Positions 32,537-41,793 of a stretch of 64,000 nucleotides of DNA are shown piece after piece. Numbering within the stretch: the first letter of the stretch is position 1; each line of letters starts with the position of its first letter. Under the pieces are notes generated by a model, which saw only the letters and a list, made by a program, of their open reading frames with translations, did not search any database and had not been told where the DNA came from. Made by a program: the position numbers and the translations under genes. This DNA comes from Eshraghiella crossota (GTDB lineage: Bacteria; Bacillota; Clostridia; Lachnospirales; Lachnospiraceae), in the NCBI RefSeq assembly GCF_025148445.1, contig NZ_CP102270.1:2405001-2469000 (forward strand), written 5' to 3'.

Positions 32537-32818
32537 ATGAATACTGATATGGATATAGACATAAACACTGTGACAGACACAATTACTTGCAGACTTGTTG
32601 AAGCCAGGGCAGATCTTGGCATTACCCAGAAAGAACTTGCATCAGCAACCGGCATCAGCCTGAAAACTATTGCCAATATCGAGTCAAAACAGCATATTCC
32701 TTCTCTGCTATACGCCATGAGAATTGCAGATTTTTTTCACAAACCGGTAACAAGCCTGTTCTGCTATCATTCTGGTGTTCAGCAGACTCCCTCTAAAGGA
32801 GATGATCTGAATGAATAA
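32537..32818 (+). CDS. XRE-family regulator
   Basis: 93 residues from the ATG at 32537 with GGAGGT close upstream; ten further codons of open frame are not used. A Cro/CI helix-turn-helix is clear: LVEARADLGITQKELASAT, then ISLKTIANIESKQHIPSL, then the hydrophobic YAMRIADFF. The C-terminus is short. It overlaps the next gene by 8 nt and follows the S24 repressor by 81 nt, probably in one transcript. Confidence 0.85.
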   Translation: MNTDMDIDINTVTDTITCRLVEARADLGITQKELASATGISLKTIANIESKQHIPSLLYAMRIADFFHKPVTSLFCYHSGVQQTPSKGDDLNE

Positions 32819-33152
32819 TAAAAAAATGTTAGATTTCCAGACAATCGCTGTTGATTTTGATGGCACTCTCTGCTACAGCAAATGGCCGGAGCTTGGTCAG
32901 CCAAACCTGGCACTTATTGAATATCTCCAGGAATGGAAACGCAATGGCAATAAGCTCATTCTCTGGACCTGTCGTGCCGGAGAAGCCCTAGCAAAAGCGA
33001 TTGAATGGTGCCGGGAACAGGATCTTGAATTTGATGCAGTTAATGACAATCTGCCTGAGATCATCGAATTCTACGGACACAATAGCCGGAAGATCTCCTG
33101 TGATTACTATATTGATGACCGGATGCTGCTTCCAGAAAGTGCAAAGGCATAG
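32811..33152 (+). CDS. HAD-superfamily hydrolase-like protein
   Basis: 113 residues, overlapping the XRE gene by 8 nt. Motif I of the HAD fold is VDFDGTLC near 14-21, motif II is LWTCRAGE near 52, and an Asp pair late in the chain (YYIDDRML) stands for motif IV. No cap domain is present, so it is a minimal HAD phosphatase, as found in phages and ICEs. The substrate is unknown; nucleotides or small sugar phosphates are usual for this size. Confidence 0.85.
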   Translation: MNNKKMLDFQTIAVDFDGTLCYSKWPELGQPNLALIEYLQEWKRNGNKLILWTCRAGEALAKAIEWCREQDLEFDAVNDNLPEIIEFYGHNSRKISCDYYIDDRMLLPESAKA

Positions 33153-33219
33153 GACCACTGATTGGTGCTATGCCTTAATAAATTCCAGTCCATCATCTTA
33201 ATATTATATTTTCGGATTT

Positions 33220-33387
33220 CTATCTGAATTTCTCATTACTTTTTTTATTTTTAGATTTTACAATTTGAGATTTCTTTTCCTTTAACTTCTCCTTACCAGA
33301 AATATTTTTAGTACATTTATGTTCAAGATAATTCTCCATCTCCGGCAAATAACTCTCCAGTGTTCCAGTCCTTCCTATAGTAGTCAT
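33220..33387 (-). CDS. Small Lys-rich hypothetical protein
   Basis: 55 residues from the ATG at 33387 with GGAGG 8 nt upstream. The N-terminal half (TTIGRTGTLESYLPEMENYLEH) looks structured; the rest is extremely Lys-rich (KEKLKEKKSQIVKSKNKKSNEK). It lies at the boundary where base composition rises towards the transporter cassette. It may be a remnant. No family recognised. The 150 bases on its right up to 33540 show no gene. Confidence 0.45.
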   Translation of the reverse strand: MTTIGRTGTLESYLPEMENYLEHKCTKNISGKEKLKEKKSQIVKSKNKKSNEKFR

Positions 33388-33540
33388 CGTAAAATCCTCC
33401 ATTTCCGTTTATTTTGGGTTGGTCGGAAACGAAATGGAGTAACGGCGGAGAACGGCACCGCACCTTGGGACACTTTGCCTCGAAGTCTGGAAAACAAAAT
33501 GCGCCTGCAAGTCGTCATTGGTTTGTGTAAACGCAAAGAA

Positions 33541-33570
33541 ACGGCGGCTCTAATTTTTCAAAACCGCCGT
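33541..33570 (-). terminator. Terminator downstream of the metal-uptake cassette
   Basis: ACGGCGG (33541-33547) and CCGCCGT (33564-33570) pair, with TTTCTTTG after the hairpin on the minus strand. A second, shorter GC-rich repeat (CCTGCCCC...GGGGCAGG, 33603-33650) lies between it and the DtxR stop. Confidence 0.55.
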
Positions 33571-33666
33571 TAAGGTAATAACTTAAAATAAGCGCACAAA
33601 ATCACCTGCCCCAACCAACGGTTTTTTTCTTTCCCCGTAGTCGGGGCAGGTTTATACGCTATGTAA

Positions 33667-34032
33667 TTATTCTTTCGTGACTAATTCTTTCAGCCGTTCA
33701 TAGGTTTCTGCGCTAATATCATGTTCAATCCGGCAGGCATCAGCCTCCGCCGTTTCAGGATCAACACCTATGGATATGAGGTGCTTTGTTAAAAAGCAAT
33801 GGCGTTCGTAGATTTTTTCAGCCACATCCAGACCACGTTCGGTCAGGTGTAGATAATGTTTTTCGTCTGTTGTCAGAAAGCCGCCCTCCCGTAAAGTTCC
33901 TACTGCGTAACATACGCTGGGTTTTGAAACCTCCATATACCGGGCAACATCCACGGAACGCACCATACCGAGCTTCTTTTGAAGTATAAGCACGGCCTCC
34001 AAATAATCCTCTCCGGCAGTATGAAGTTTCAT
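33667..34032 (-). CDS. DtxR/MntR-family metal-dependent repressor
   Basis: 121 residues, shorter than full DtxR (about 140-230) and without the SH3-like domain, as in MntR-type members. Winged HTH: YLEAVLILQKKLGMVRSVDVARYMEVSKPSVCYAV, split here as helix, turn and recognition helix SKPSVCYAV. The dimerisation domain supplies metal ligands in HCFLTKHLISIGV and CRIEHDIS. With Fe(II) or Mn(II) bound it represses its targets. It is the last gene of the transporter cassette, 18 nt after the second ABC gene, and presumably represses the whole operon when metal is plentiful. Confidence 0.9.
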   Translation of the reverse strand: MKLHTAGEDYLEAVLILQKKLGMVRSVDVARYMEVSKPSVCYAVGTLREGGFLTTDEKHYLHLTERGLDVAEKIYERHCFLTKHLISIGVDPETAEADACRIEHDISAETYERLKELVTKE

Positions 34033-34050
34033 AGGCAGCTCCTTTCGTCA

Positions 34051-35799
34051 TTAAGCAAGACTCCAGCCAGCCGCACTCTTTCGGATATTGACAAAATCCT
34101 GATAGATACCAGGCTGTTTCAAAAGTTCCTCATGGGTTCCTTGCTGTGCAATCTGGCCGTTGTCTATAACTAAAATCTGATCGGCGTTCTGGATGGTATT
34201 TAGGCGGTGAGCGATTACAAGCAGGGTCTTTCCCTTCACCAATTCGGAAATAGCCTCCTGAATATAGCTTTCATTGTCCGTATCTACACTTGCGGTAGCT
34301 TCATCCAAAATGACAATAGGCGCGTCTTTCAGAATACAGCGGGCAATCGAAATACGCTGTTTTTCACCGCCGGAAAGTGTTGCACCGCCCTCACCAACCA
34401 CCGTTTGGAATCCGTCGGGCAAAGCCATAATGAAATCATAGCAGCGGGCTTTTCTGGCAGCCTCATAGACTTCTTCTTCCGTGGCATCCGGCTTTCCCAT
34501 GATGATATTGTTGTAAATGGTGTCCTGAAACAGATACACGCGCTGGAATACCATGCTGATCTGATCCATCAATTCCGACAGAGGTACATTGCGAATATCC
34601 ACGCCCCTTATCGTCACATTGCCGGATTTTACATCCCAAAGTCGCGCCAGCAAGTTTGCAATGGTGGACTTACCGCTACCGGACGGTCCAACCAGCGCTG
34701 TCATAGAATTTTTCTTCATGGCAAAACTGATATGATGCAGAACCTCTTTATCCTGATAAGCAAATGTAACATCGTTGAACAGGACTTCCGACTGTCCCGG
34801 CTGTGCCTGAGCCGGAATATGCTGCTTGCCGTTGTCGGAAAGTTCCGGTTCATCCAATACCGCTTCAATACGATCAAGGGCAGCATTCATCACGGTCAGT
34901 CGGGTTGCTTCTCCATAAAGAGCTTTCAGAGGTCCAAAGAGATCAAAGACAAACAGCAGCACGCCCAAAAGATAAGCCAGGGAGAGTACGCCTTCCTGAT
35001 GTAAAAAAACGGATAAACCGAAGATAGCGGCAATACCCACGCCATAGAGAATGTTTAAGCCAGTGGTCCACGGTGTCATTTTCTGCTCAAACTTCGTATT
35101 GACATCCCTTGATTTTTTGAAGTTTTCCGTTAATTCGTCAGATTTTTCTCCGAGCAGATTGTAACTTTTGATAACCCCAATTCCTTCAGCAAAAGACAAG
35201 ACCGCATCCGTCAAATTCTCGCTTTGGTTTTGACGCCCGACAGCCTCCTTGAAGGAAACCTTATTCATATATTTTGCAACCAGTGATGCCAGCAAGGTAA
35301 TGATTACCGCAATCAGCCCAAGTCTCCAATCCAGTACGAACATAAAAACAGCTAAAACCAAAGTAGACAGCATATAGCTCATCATGTTGCCAATGGTACT
35401 CATAGAAACTTCCTCAATGAATACCATATCCGTACTGAGAACAGAGCTGATTTTGCCAATATTCCCCGATGTAAAGTAACCCATCGGCATTTTTCTTAAA
35501 TGATTTCCCAACTCCATCCGTTTATCAGCAAAGATCATAAATCCAGCGGCACTTTGCAGACGGTCGCTCAAATAGTGAACCACTGTCTGAACCACTACAA
35601 CAGCTAATAATCCAAGTCCGACAAACAGACAGGTCTTTCCAGTCAGCGTATTATCAGCAAACCCGGCCAAGACAATAAACGCCATGAAGATCGGCATTTT
35701 GGAGAGAATGGACTCGACAAATGCACATAGAAATGCAGCCTGAATACGGCTTTTATACCTCCCGGAGAGGTTCAGGATTCTTGAAATCAATGCAAACAT
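34051..35799 (-). CDS. ABC half-transporter (membrane plus ATPase), YbtQ/IrtB-like
   Basis: 582 residues. Six-helix membrane domain (1-310), then ATPase: Walker A GPSGSGKSTIAN, signature LSGGEKQRISIAR, Walker B VILDEATASVD. The start codon follows directly on the stop of the preceding ABC gene (TAA ATG) with AAAGGAGGG inside that gene's end, so the two are coupled and probably form a heterodimer. The exporter fold is also used for siderophore import by YbtP/YbtQ and IrtA/IrtB. The neighbouring AraC and DtxR regulators and the ECF importer support metal or siderophore uptake here. Export of a compound is the alternative. Confidence 0.88.
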   Translation of the reverse strand: MFALISRILNLSGRYKSRIQAAFLCAFVESILSKMPIFMAFIVLAGFADNTLTGKTCLFVGLGLLAVVVVQTVVHYLSDRLQSAAGFMIFADKRMELGNHLRKMPMGYFTSGNIGKISSVLSTDMVFIEEVSMSTIGNMMSYMLSTLVLAVFMFVLDWRLGLIAVIITLLASLVAKYMNKVSFKEAVGRQNQSENLTDAVLSFAEGIGVIKSYNLLGEKSDELTENFKKSRDVNTKFEQKMTPWTTGLNILYGVGIAAIFGLSVFLHQEGVLSLAYLLGVLLFVFDLFGPLKALYGEATRLTVMNAALDRIEAVLDEPELSDNGKQHIPAQAQPGQSEVLFNDVTFAYQDKEVLHHISFAMKKNSMTALVGPSGSGKSTIANLLARLWDVKSGNVTIRGVDIRNVPLSELMDQISMVFQRVYLFQDTIYNNIIMGKPDATEEEVYEAARKARCYDFIMALPDGFQTVVGEGGATLSGGEKQRISIARCILKDAPIVILDEATASVDTDNESYIQEAISELVKGKTLLVIAHRLNTIQNADQILVIDNGQIAQQGTHEELLKQPGIYQDFVNIRKSAAGWSLA

Positions 35800-37584
35800 T
35801 TATCTTCCCTCCTTTGCAGTAGATACTTTCCACTCGGCGCTGTCCTGAGCCGCTTTCCACAACTTTTGGTATTCTGGGCAAGCTTGAATCAGCTCCTGAT
35901 GTTTTCCGGTTGCCACCATCTTTCCGTGATCCATAACGCATATTTGATCTGCGTTCATTATAGCGGGAAGTTTGTGAGCGATAACTACCAAGGTTTTTCC
36001 CTTCACCAACTCCGCAATAGCAGCCTCCATTTTTTCCTCATTTTCTGAATCAGCATAGGCCGTGGCCTCGTCAAGCACTACAATCGGGGCATCCTTCAAT
36101 ATTGCCCGCGCCAGGGAAATTCGCTGGCGCTGCCCCCCGGAAAGCATTTTCCCCGCATCGCCCGCCATGGAGTGAATACCTTGCGGCAGCTTTTCCAGAA
36201 ACTCCATACACTGGGCTTTCTTCGCCGCCTCCATTACTTCCTCATCGGTAGCATCCAAACGTCCAAGACGGATATTTTCCAGCAGGGAGGTGTTAAACAG
36301 GTACTGATCCTGAGCCACATAGGAAATGCGGCTGTTCAATGCCTCCAGGCTCATATCACAAAGTTTCTGCCCGCCAATGGAAATGCTCCCTTTCTGCGGG
36401 TCATAGTAGTGGATCAACAGTTTTGCAAGGGTGCTCTTGCCAGAACCGGATTCACCAACCAGGGCAGTTTTTTGTCCTGCTTTTGCCACAAGGGTAATAT
36501 CGTGGAGGACTTCGTTTTCCGCTATTATCGGTTTCCCATCTGGGCCAGGCTGTGTCGTCTGATACGCAAAGGAAACATGATCGTAAGAAATGTTAAAATC
36601 CTGTCCGTGGAAATCATCCTCAACAGCTTGCAGCGGTGCCGCATTTAACATCTGTTCAAGTGCCGTGATCTTATAATTCAGATTCGGAATCGTCTCCATA
36701 AAGCCCAGTGCTTTCAGGAGAGGAATCCCAATGCTGAGGGAAAGGCAGAGGACTAAAATCAAATCAGGTAAAGTGCTTATGCCACAGAGAACAAACCATG
36801 CTCCAAGAGGCAAAGTCAGAATAACAGTGCAGGGCAGCAGACTTCCGTATATCGCCATCCAGGGCCAGGCGGCCTTATACCATGCCAAGGTATAATCCCG
36901 ATAGTCCGTTACATCCTTGCGGAAGTTCTCGTAAGATTCACTCTCCCGGTTGAAAACCTTGACAACCTCCATACCATTGATGTACTCAATGATCGTGTTG
37001 TTCATTTTCTGTGCAGACTGATAGTAGGGACCCATGCGTTTCATTCCAACAGAGTACATAATGACCATGGAGAGCAGGCTGATCGGGATAGAGGCCAAAG
37101 ACATAAGAGCCAGTTTCCAGTCCGCACAAAACATAGCAACATAAATCACCAGCGGGATCAGCAAATTTGCGATACCCTCCGGGACTGAATGAGCAAGGAG
37201 CAATTCCAAGCTGTCCACATCATCGACAAACAGCTTTTTGATTGTCCCTGTCCCTTTTTCCTCCACAATGCCAAGGGGAAGTTTCTCAAACTTCTCTTGC
37301 AGAGATACCCGCAGCCGGAACAATGTGTTATATGCTGCTTTATGAGAAATTGATAATCCCCATCCATATAAAACCGCCTGCAAAACAAGACAGATCAAAA
37401 CCCCTATAACACGCAATAAAACAAATTCTGTCTCAACAGAATCGCCCATAACCAATGGTGAAATGACCTGATAGGCCAGCACAAAAGGCAGGACGCCCAT
37501 AAGAACGCTGACCAGTACAACGACCGTGGCCACATACATATTTTTCTTATATGGCCCTGCGTACTCAAAGATTTTTTTGAACAT
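35800..37584 (-). CDS. ABC half-transporter (membrane plus ATPase), YbtP/IrtA-like
   Basis: 594 residues, start at 37584 with AAGGAGGG close upstream. Six-helix membrane domain, then ATPase: Walker A GESGSGKSTLAKLL, signature LSGGQRQRISLAR, Walker B VVLDEATAYAD. Note Tyr-Ala where most relatives have Ser-Val after the catalytic Glu block; this does not remove a catalytic residue. It forms a pair with the next gene (no gap). A terminator-like hairpin at 37628-37656 separates it from the ECF genes and may set its relative expression. Confidence 0.88.
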   Translation of the reverse strand: MFKKIFEYAGPYKKNMYVATVVVLVSVLMGVLPFVLAYQVISPLVMGDSVETEFVLLRVIGVLICLVLQAVLYGWGLSISHKAAYNTLFRLRVSLQEKFEKLPLGIVEEKGTGTIKKLFVDDVDSLELLLAHSVPEGIANLLIPLVIYVAMFCADWKLALMSLASIPISLLSMVIMYSVGMKRMGPYYQSAQKMNNTIIEYINGMEVVKVFNRESESYENFRKDVTDYRDYTLAWYKAAWPWMAIYGSLLPCTVILTLPLGAWFVLCGISTLPDLILVLCLSLSIGIPLLKALGFMETIPNLNYKITALEQMLNAAPLQAVEDDFHGQDFNISYDHVSFAYQTTQPGPDGKPIIAENEVLHDITLVAKAGQKTALVGESGSGKSTLAKLLIHYYDPQKGSISIGGQKLCDMSLEALNSRISYVAQDQYLFNTSLLENIRLGRLDATDEEVMEAAKKAQCMEFLEKLPQGIHSMAGDAGKMLSGGQRQRISLARAILKDAPIVVLDEATAYADSENEEKMEAAIAELVKGKTLVVIAHKLPAIMNADQICVMDHGKMVATGKHQELIQACPEYQKLWKAAQDSAEWKVSTAKEGR

Positions 37585-37627
37585 AAGCCCTCCTTATATT
37601 GAGCCGTACTGTCTGTGCTTCAAAAAC

Positions 37628-37656
37628 AAGAGGCCGCCAAAGTAAAGCGGCCTCTT
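37628..37656 (-). terminator. Intercistronic hairpin between ECF and ABC genes
   Basis: AAGAGGCCGC and GCGGCCTCTT are exact reverse complements around a 9-nt loop. On the minus strand TTGTTTTTG follows. It lies 72 nt after the upstream gene stops at 37711, so it may terminate part of the transcripts. Confidence 0.7.
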
Positions 37657-37710
37657 ATCATTATCTTTCTGTCCAGTCAAGGCGGCCCTGACATTCATAA
37701 TTTCTAAAAT

Positions 37711-39177
37711 TCACTGGCGGATTCGGAAAAAATCCAAAACCTTTTTACTGCCGGATTCGTCCAATGGATAGCTTTCTTTTATTTGCCCTTTTTCCATATG
37801 AACTACATACGAACATCCCGCCATCACCAACTCCGGATCATGCGTAATAACAAGAAGCGTTTTGCCCTGATCCGCGAGTGACTTCAAACTACGCGCAACT
37901 TCCCGCATATGTTTGAGATCAAGCCCGCTGGTTGGTTCGTCAAACACAATGATCTCCCGGTTACTCACAATGGCAGACGCGATCGCTACCCGCTGTTTTT
38001 GCCCGCCGGAAAGAGAAAGCGGGTGCCTGTCTTTATATTCCAGCAGATCAAACTGTTTAAGGATTTTATCCACAACAGTTTCATCCTTGTTGTCCATGCT
38101 CAGAAGCACTTCATCCGTCACGCTTTCGGTAAATAGCTGATGGCTGGTATCCTGCATTACCATGTAGCAATGTTTGAGCCGGGCTTTCCAATCAAGGGTT
38201 TTCCCGTCAACCTGCAAAAGGCCACACTTCTTTTCCAGTCCGCAAATACAGCGGGCCAGAGTAGATTTTCCAGCGCCATTCAGACCGATAATGGCAATCG
38301 TTTCTCCAACAGGCAGTTCTGCACTCGGAATATGGAGGCTTTCCGGTTCCCGCTTTTTATACGCAAAGCAGAAATTTTGAAATTCCATCTGTTTAGCTGT
38401 ATGCGCCTGATACTGATTCGCAGGCTTCAACTTCGAGAGAGAAAACGGCCGCAGCCCCATTTCTTTTCGAGTGCCATCCGATAAGCTGTCAAATTCAGCA
38501 GGCGTGTATTCCCGTTCAATCTCCCCATCTTTTACATACAGCACACGATCTGCAAGATCGTGAAGGTAGTAAAGGCGGTGTTCTGCGACCAGAATTGTTT
38601 TGCCCTGCTTTTTCCAGAGGCTCAGGACCTGCCGCAGGTCATCAATAGCAGCCATATCCAAATTAGAAGATGGTTCGTCCAGGACCATAATTCCCGGCAG
38701 CAATACACTTGATGAAGCACAGGCTATTTTTTGCTTTTCGCCTCCGGACAGAGCAAACACGCTTCGCCCCATCAAATCTTCAATATGATAATCGGAAACT
38801 GTCCGGTCAATCCTTTTCAGGATATCCTCCTGAGGATAGCCTAAATTTTCACAGGCAAAGGCTAATTCACTATCCGTATCCACGTTGAAAAACTGACTTT
38901 TGGGATTCTGGAATACAGATCCCACCATAGCAGCCAAGTCATAAAGCGGCGTATCTGATACGCTTTTTCCGTCCAGAAGGACATCGCCCTCTAAATTTCC
39001 CTCGTAATAATGAGGCACCAGCCCGTTTACCAAACGGGTAATCGTTGTTTTCCCACAGCCGGATTCTCCCGTGAGTAAAACAAATTCCCCTGTGTTTATG
39101 GTGAGATTGACATTTCTAATCCCTCCGCCGCTGGATTCTTCACCATAAGAAAAAGAAACATTTTGAAAATCTATCAT
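37711..39177 (-). CDS. ECF transporter ATPase, two fused ABC domains (EcfA-A')
   Basis: 488 residues from the ATG at 39177 (GGAGGG upstream); the open frame extends 21 codons further without a ribosome site. Two complete ABC ATPase domains: Walker A GESGCGKTTITRL with signature ALSGGEKQKIA and LDEPSSNLD, then GLNGAGKSTLARC with SLSGGQKQRVA and FDEPTSGLD. It drives the ECF importer made with the T and S proteins encoded just upstream, whose T gene overlaps it by 4 nt. In most ECF systems the two ATPases are separate proteins; the fusion is common in the MptD-type group. Confidence 0.92.
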   Translation of the reverse strand: MIDFQNVSFSYGEESSGGGIRNVNLTINTGEFVLLTGESGCGKTTITRLVNGLVPHYYEGNLEGDVLLDGKSVSDTPLYDLAAMVGSVFQNPKSQFFNVDTDSELAFACENLGYPQEDILKRIDRTVSDYHIEDLMGRSVFALSGGEKQKIACASSSVLLPGIMVLDEPSSNLDMAAIDDLRQVLSLWKKQGKTILVAEHRLYYLHDLADRVLYVKDGEIEREYTPAEFDSLSDGTRKEMGLRPFSLSKLKPANQYQAHTAKQMEFQNFCFAYKKREPESLHIPSAELPVGETIAIIGLNGAGKSTLARCICGLEKKCGLLQVDGKTLDWKARLKHCYMVMQDTSHQLFTESVTDEVLLSMDNKDETVVDKILKQFDLLEYKDRHPLSLSGGQKQRVAIASAIVSNREIIVFDEPTSGLDLKHMREVARSLKSLADQGKTLLVITHDPELVMAGCSYVVHMEKGQIKESYPLDESGSKKVLDFFRIRQ

Positions 39178-39926
39178 GGCAAAATCCCTCCTGCGGAAAT
39201 TATCGGGGAAGCAATCGCCCAAAACACTACAAAGCAACAAAACAAGATCAGCACCACATCGGCAAAATTGAATTTAAGCTGGCAAATGTTTGTGCGTTTG
39301 ACAGGAGCGCCGAGGCCACGGGTAATTGCCGCAGCGGAAAGTTCCTCACCGATTTTCACGGAGCAGGTAATCATCGGGATCAGCTTATACTCCAATATTT
39401 TTGAAGATTTTTTCCCTCCAAGTTTAATCCCACGCATTTTCATAGCGTCACTGATTGCTTCTGACTCCTGAAAGACAGTTGGAAAGAAGCGGAACATGAC
39501 CGTTAAGGGGATCGTCACTTCTTTAGGCATATGGATTCTTTCCATGCCGGAAATCAATTCACTGACCGTTGTTGTTTTCACTGCATAGGCAGCAATCGCA
39601 ACACTGGGAAGGATTCGACAGAAGAATCCTGTTGTAAACAGAACGAGGAAATTCAATATTCCCGTAAGGTGCGGCAAAACATAAATTTGAACAGCATAAA
39701 AAGCAGAAAACACAGCAATATAGCCCACAGTTTTTGCACATTGTTTCGAGGTAAGCAGCAATATAGCCGGAACCGTACAAAGAACAAGGCGGATCAGCCC
39801 CATAGCTTCTCCGCCTGTTCCACCCATGACAAAAATGCTTATGATGAAGATGAGCAACAGTTTTGTACGCGGATCGAGCCGTAACCCTTGTTCTGTTTTT
39901 TTGCTGAGCAGAATTTCCCGCGCCAT
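39174..39926 (-). CDS. ECF transporter transmembrane T component
   Basis: 250 residues from the ATG at 39926, which shares one base with the stop of the S gene (TAATG). The frame is open 36 codons further, but that part lies inside the S gene. Hydrophobic helices (KLLLIFIISIFVMGG, LCTVPAILLLTS, and others) are followed by the coupling helices with conserved Ala-Arg-Gly: MKMRGIKLGG and AAITRGLGAP. These contact the ATPases. The start MAREILLSKKTEQGLRLDPRTK with the D-P-R-T-K motif is typical of EcfT. Confidence 0.9.
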   Translation of the reverse strand: MAREILLSKKTEQGLRLDPRTKLLLIFIISIFVMGGTGGEAMGLIRLVLCTVPAILLLTSKQCAKTVGYIAVFSAFYAVQIYVLPHLTGILNFLVLFTTGFFCRILPSVAIAAYAVKTTTVSELISGMERIHMPKEVTIPLTVMFRFFPTVFQESEAISDAMKMRGIKLGGKKSSKILEYKLIPMITCSVKIGEELSAAAITRGLGAPVKRTNICQLKFNFADVVLILFCCFVVFWAIASPIISAGGILP

Positions 39927-40522
39927 TATGCAATACCGGCACGCTGGAAGTGCTTTTTGCAAATGGCTTTCCCAATCACACCTCCGACAAGGCCAAACAC
40001 AAAGCAGGCAACCAGCAGAATAGGCGCAATCCACATAGGCATATATGTATTAAGGGTAGCTGCATATTCAGCGCCGTATCCTTCAGTCAACATTACCATA
40101 TAGCTTTCACGGTTCAGAAAAATGGGAGCAAAGTTGCCAAACACCCAGATGCTGAACACGCCGCAGGAAAGAACTGTACTCTTTGCACTTTTGTAGTCCG
40201 CCTTTTTCAGGATCACGTCGGCCAACAGGCCGCCAACGAGACCAGTTACCATAGTAAGATAGCCGTTGCCGAAGAACACCATGATTAGGCCAATCAGGAA
40301 ACCCATGATTGCAGTCATCCCGAATTTTTTAGCCTTTGTAACATACAGCATATAGGGGATGCCGCCAATCAAAGGGCACAGCACCGCCATCAGCGGAATA
40401 AAAATGGGGATAAAGCCAAGCATCGCCACCAGCATAACAATCACGACATAGATGACGGTGTAGATGCCGATAGTAATTAAATCTTTTCCCTCAAGCCGGG
40501 AACTTTTTTTCTGGGAACTCAT
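39926..40522 (-). CDS. ECF transporter S component, MptD/Trep_Strep family
   Basis: 198 residues. Several hydrophobic helices: LITIGIYTVIYVVIVMLVAMLG, IFIPLMAVLCPLIGGIPYML, IMGFLIGLIMVFFGNG, and a C-terminal WIAPILLVACFVFGLVGG. It gives the ECF complex its substrate specificity. Proteins of this Trep_Strep family occur next to AraC and DtxR-like regulators and ABC pairs in several Firmicutes, and are linked with metal-chelate uptake. The substrate is not visible from the sequence. It heads the transport operon, 144 nt after the AraC gene, with a GGAGGAT ribosome site. Confidence 0.88.
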   Translation of the reverse strand: MSSQKKSSRLEGKDLITIGIYTVIYVVIVMLVAMLGFIPIFIPLMAVLCPLIGGIPYMLYVTKAKKFGMTAIMGFLIGLIMVFFGNGYLTMVTGLVGGLLADVILKKADYKSAKSTVLSCGVFSIWVFGNFAPIFLNRESYMVMLTEGYGAEYAATLNTYMPMWIAPILLVACFVFGLVGGVIGKAICKKHFQRAGIA

Positions 40523-40557
40523 ACCAGTATCCTCCTTATCTCTGAGAAAATGAAAAT

Positions 40558-40589
40558 GCGATGCGGTTAATGTTCTCTAACCACATCGC
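40558..40589. promoter_or_regulatory. Hairpin between AraC and transporter genes
   Basis: GCGATGCGGTTA and TAACCACATCGC pair with one mismatch around an 8-nt loop. It sits 36 nt upstream of the S-component start. Lacking a T-run, it may be an operator or a leader structure rather than a terminator. A second repeat, CCGATTT...AAATCGG with seven T, lies at 40628-40658 and points the opposite way. Confidence 0.45.
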
Positions 40590-40665
40590 AAATTGTACCA
40601 ATTCCCGTTGTTACATCCAACCCAAACCCGATTTCATTCTACCCAAAATCGGTATTTTTTTAGGT

Positions 40666-41631
40666 TTAGCCAATCGTATTTTCATCTTTATAGTTCTTGG
40701 GTATTACTCCATATTTCTTTTTGAACGCAGCCGCAAAGTTGCTTGGTTTTGAATATCCAACCAGCGTTGCAATCTGGCTTACGTTCAAGTCGCTTTCCAA
40801 AAGTAGCCCTGCTGCCTTTTCCAGTCTTTGATCTATGATGTATGCGTGAACCGATGTCCCAAATAAAGAATTAAATCCCTTTGTCAGCTTGGAAACACTA
40901 ATATTAACCTTTTTTGCCAGTTCCTCACAACTCGGCGCAAAAGCAAGCTGGCTGTCGATGATTCGCTTTGCCTCGGTAATTGAATCCCTGTCACTTTTAG
41001 AAATGCTGATATAGCTCGATGAAAGAATACCGAGTTCCAATACTTCACTCAAATACACGGACAGCAATTCAAAAACTTTGCTTTCCAAGAATAGATACCC
41101 TAAACCACCACGATATTGCGTAAAATCTTTTACCTCCGCAAAAATGTGTTCCATATACGGGGTAACGCTCGCTTTTGAAATTCCTGTCAGCAATTTCTTT
41201 TCATAAGCGTTTATTTCACTATCTTCAAAGTAGTCATTCAAAATTTTGTGAAAATACGACATAGGAATTTTTATATTTTTGAAAAGAAAATCTTTCTTTC
41301 CAGAATAACACAAGTACTCCATCTTACCATGTCCTCGATAAATGCAAGATTCGCCTTTCTGGATGCTGACACTTTGACGCGCATCTGCAATATTCCACGA
41401 CACACCATCATTGAAGCAAAATAAAAGTTGAATATAATCTTCACAGCTTACACCCTGCACATTCATATCTGAAAAATAGTTCATTTTCCAGTCTGATACA
41501 ACAGCTCCTTGCTTTGTAACAACCTGTGAAATCTGGCCTGTTCCCATATCAGTCGGAATATCTATTGTCACTGTCTGCGGAGAGTTGGAGAGCAGATCGT
41601 GGTAGAGCTTCGTCATATATTGGTTTGTCAT
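40666..41631 (-). CDS. AraC-family transcriptional activator (YbtA-like)
   Basis: 321 residues, start at 41631 with AAAGGAGG upstream. The N-terminal 200 residues are a ligand-sensing region without recognised motif. The C-terminal 100 are two HTH units: CEELAKKVNISVSKLTKGFNSLFGTSVHAYI read as helix-turn-helix one, and VSQIATLVGYSKPSNFAAAFKKKYG as the second, signature-bearing one. YbtA and its relatives activate siderophore uptake genes on binding the metal complex. The downstream operon supports that kind of role. It probably also controls itself. Confidence 0.9.
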   Translation of the reverse strand: MTNQYMTKLYHDLLSNSPQTVTIDIPTDMGTGQISQVVTKQGAVVSDWKMNYFSDMNVQGVSCEDYIQLLFCFNDGVSWNIADARQSVSIQKGESCIYRGHGKMEYLCYSGKKDFLFKNIKIPMSYFHKILNDYFEDSEINAYEKKLLTGISKASVTPYMEHIFAEVKDFTQYRGGLGYLFLESKVFELLSVYLSEVLELGILSSSYISISKSDRDSITEAKRIIDSQLAFAPSCEELAKKVNISVSKLTKGFNSLFGTSVHAYIIDQRLEKAAGLLLESDLNVSQIATLVGYSKPSNFAAAFKKKYGVIPKNYKDENTIG

Positions 41632-41793
41632 CGTGCGCCCTCCTTTCTTAGTTAGTTAAAACTAATCATATAATACTTTATATTTTAAGGGCAGTCAAGG
41701 TAGGTTCGACAATCACTAAGTTAGCAAGCAGTGCCCCCGTACGTACACGGGCGCGTTTTGCTTGTTGGAGGCACATCCCCAATCCCCTTAGAA

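Noticed and set aside
34207-35004. Plus-strand frame of 265 codons opposite an ABC transporter
   Set aside because: Antisense of conserved ATPase motifs, no ribosome site.
40628-40658. CCGATTT...AAATCGG with seven T as terminator of the AraC gene
   Set aside because: The T-run is on the plus strand while AraC and the transporter genes are on the minus strand; no plus-strand gene ends there.
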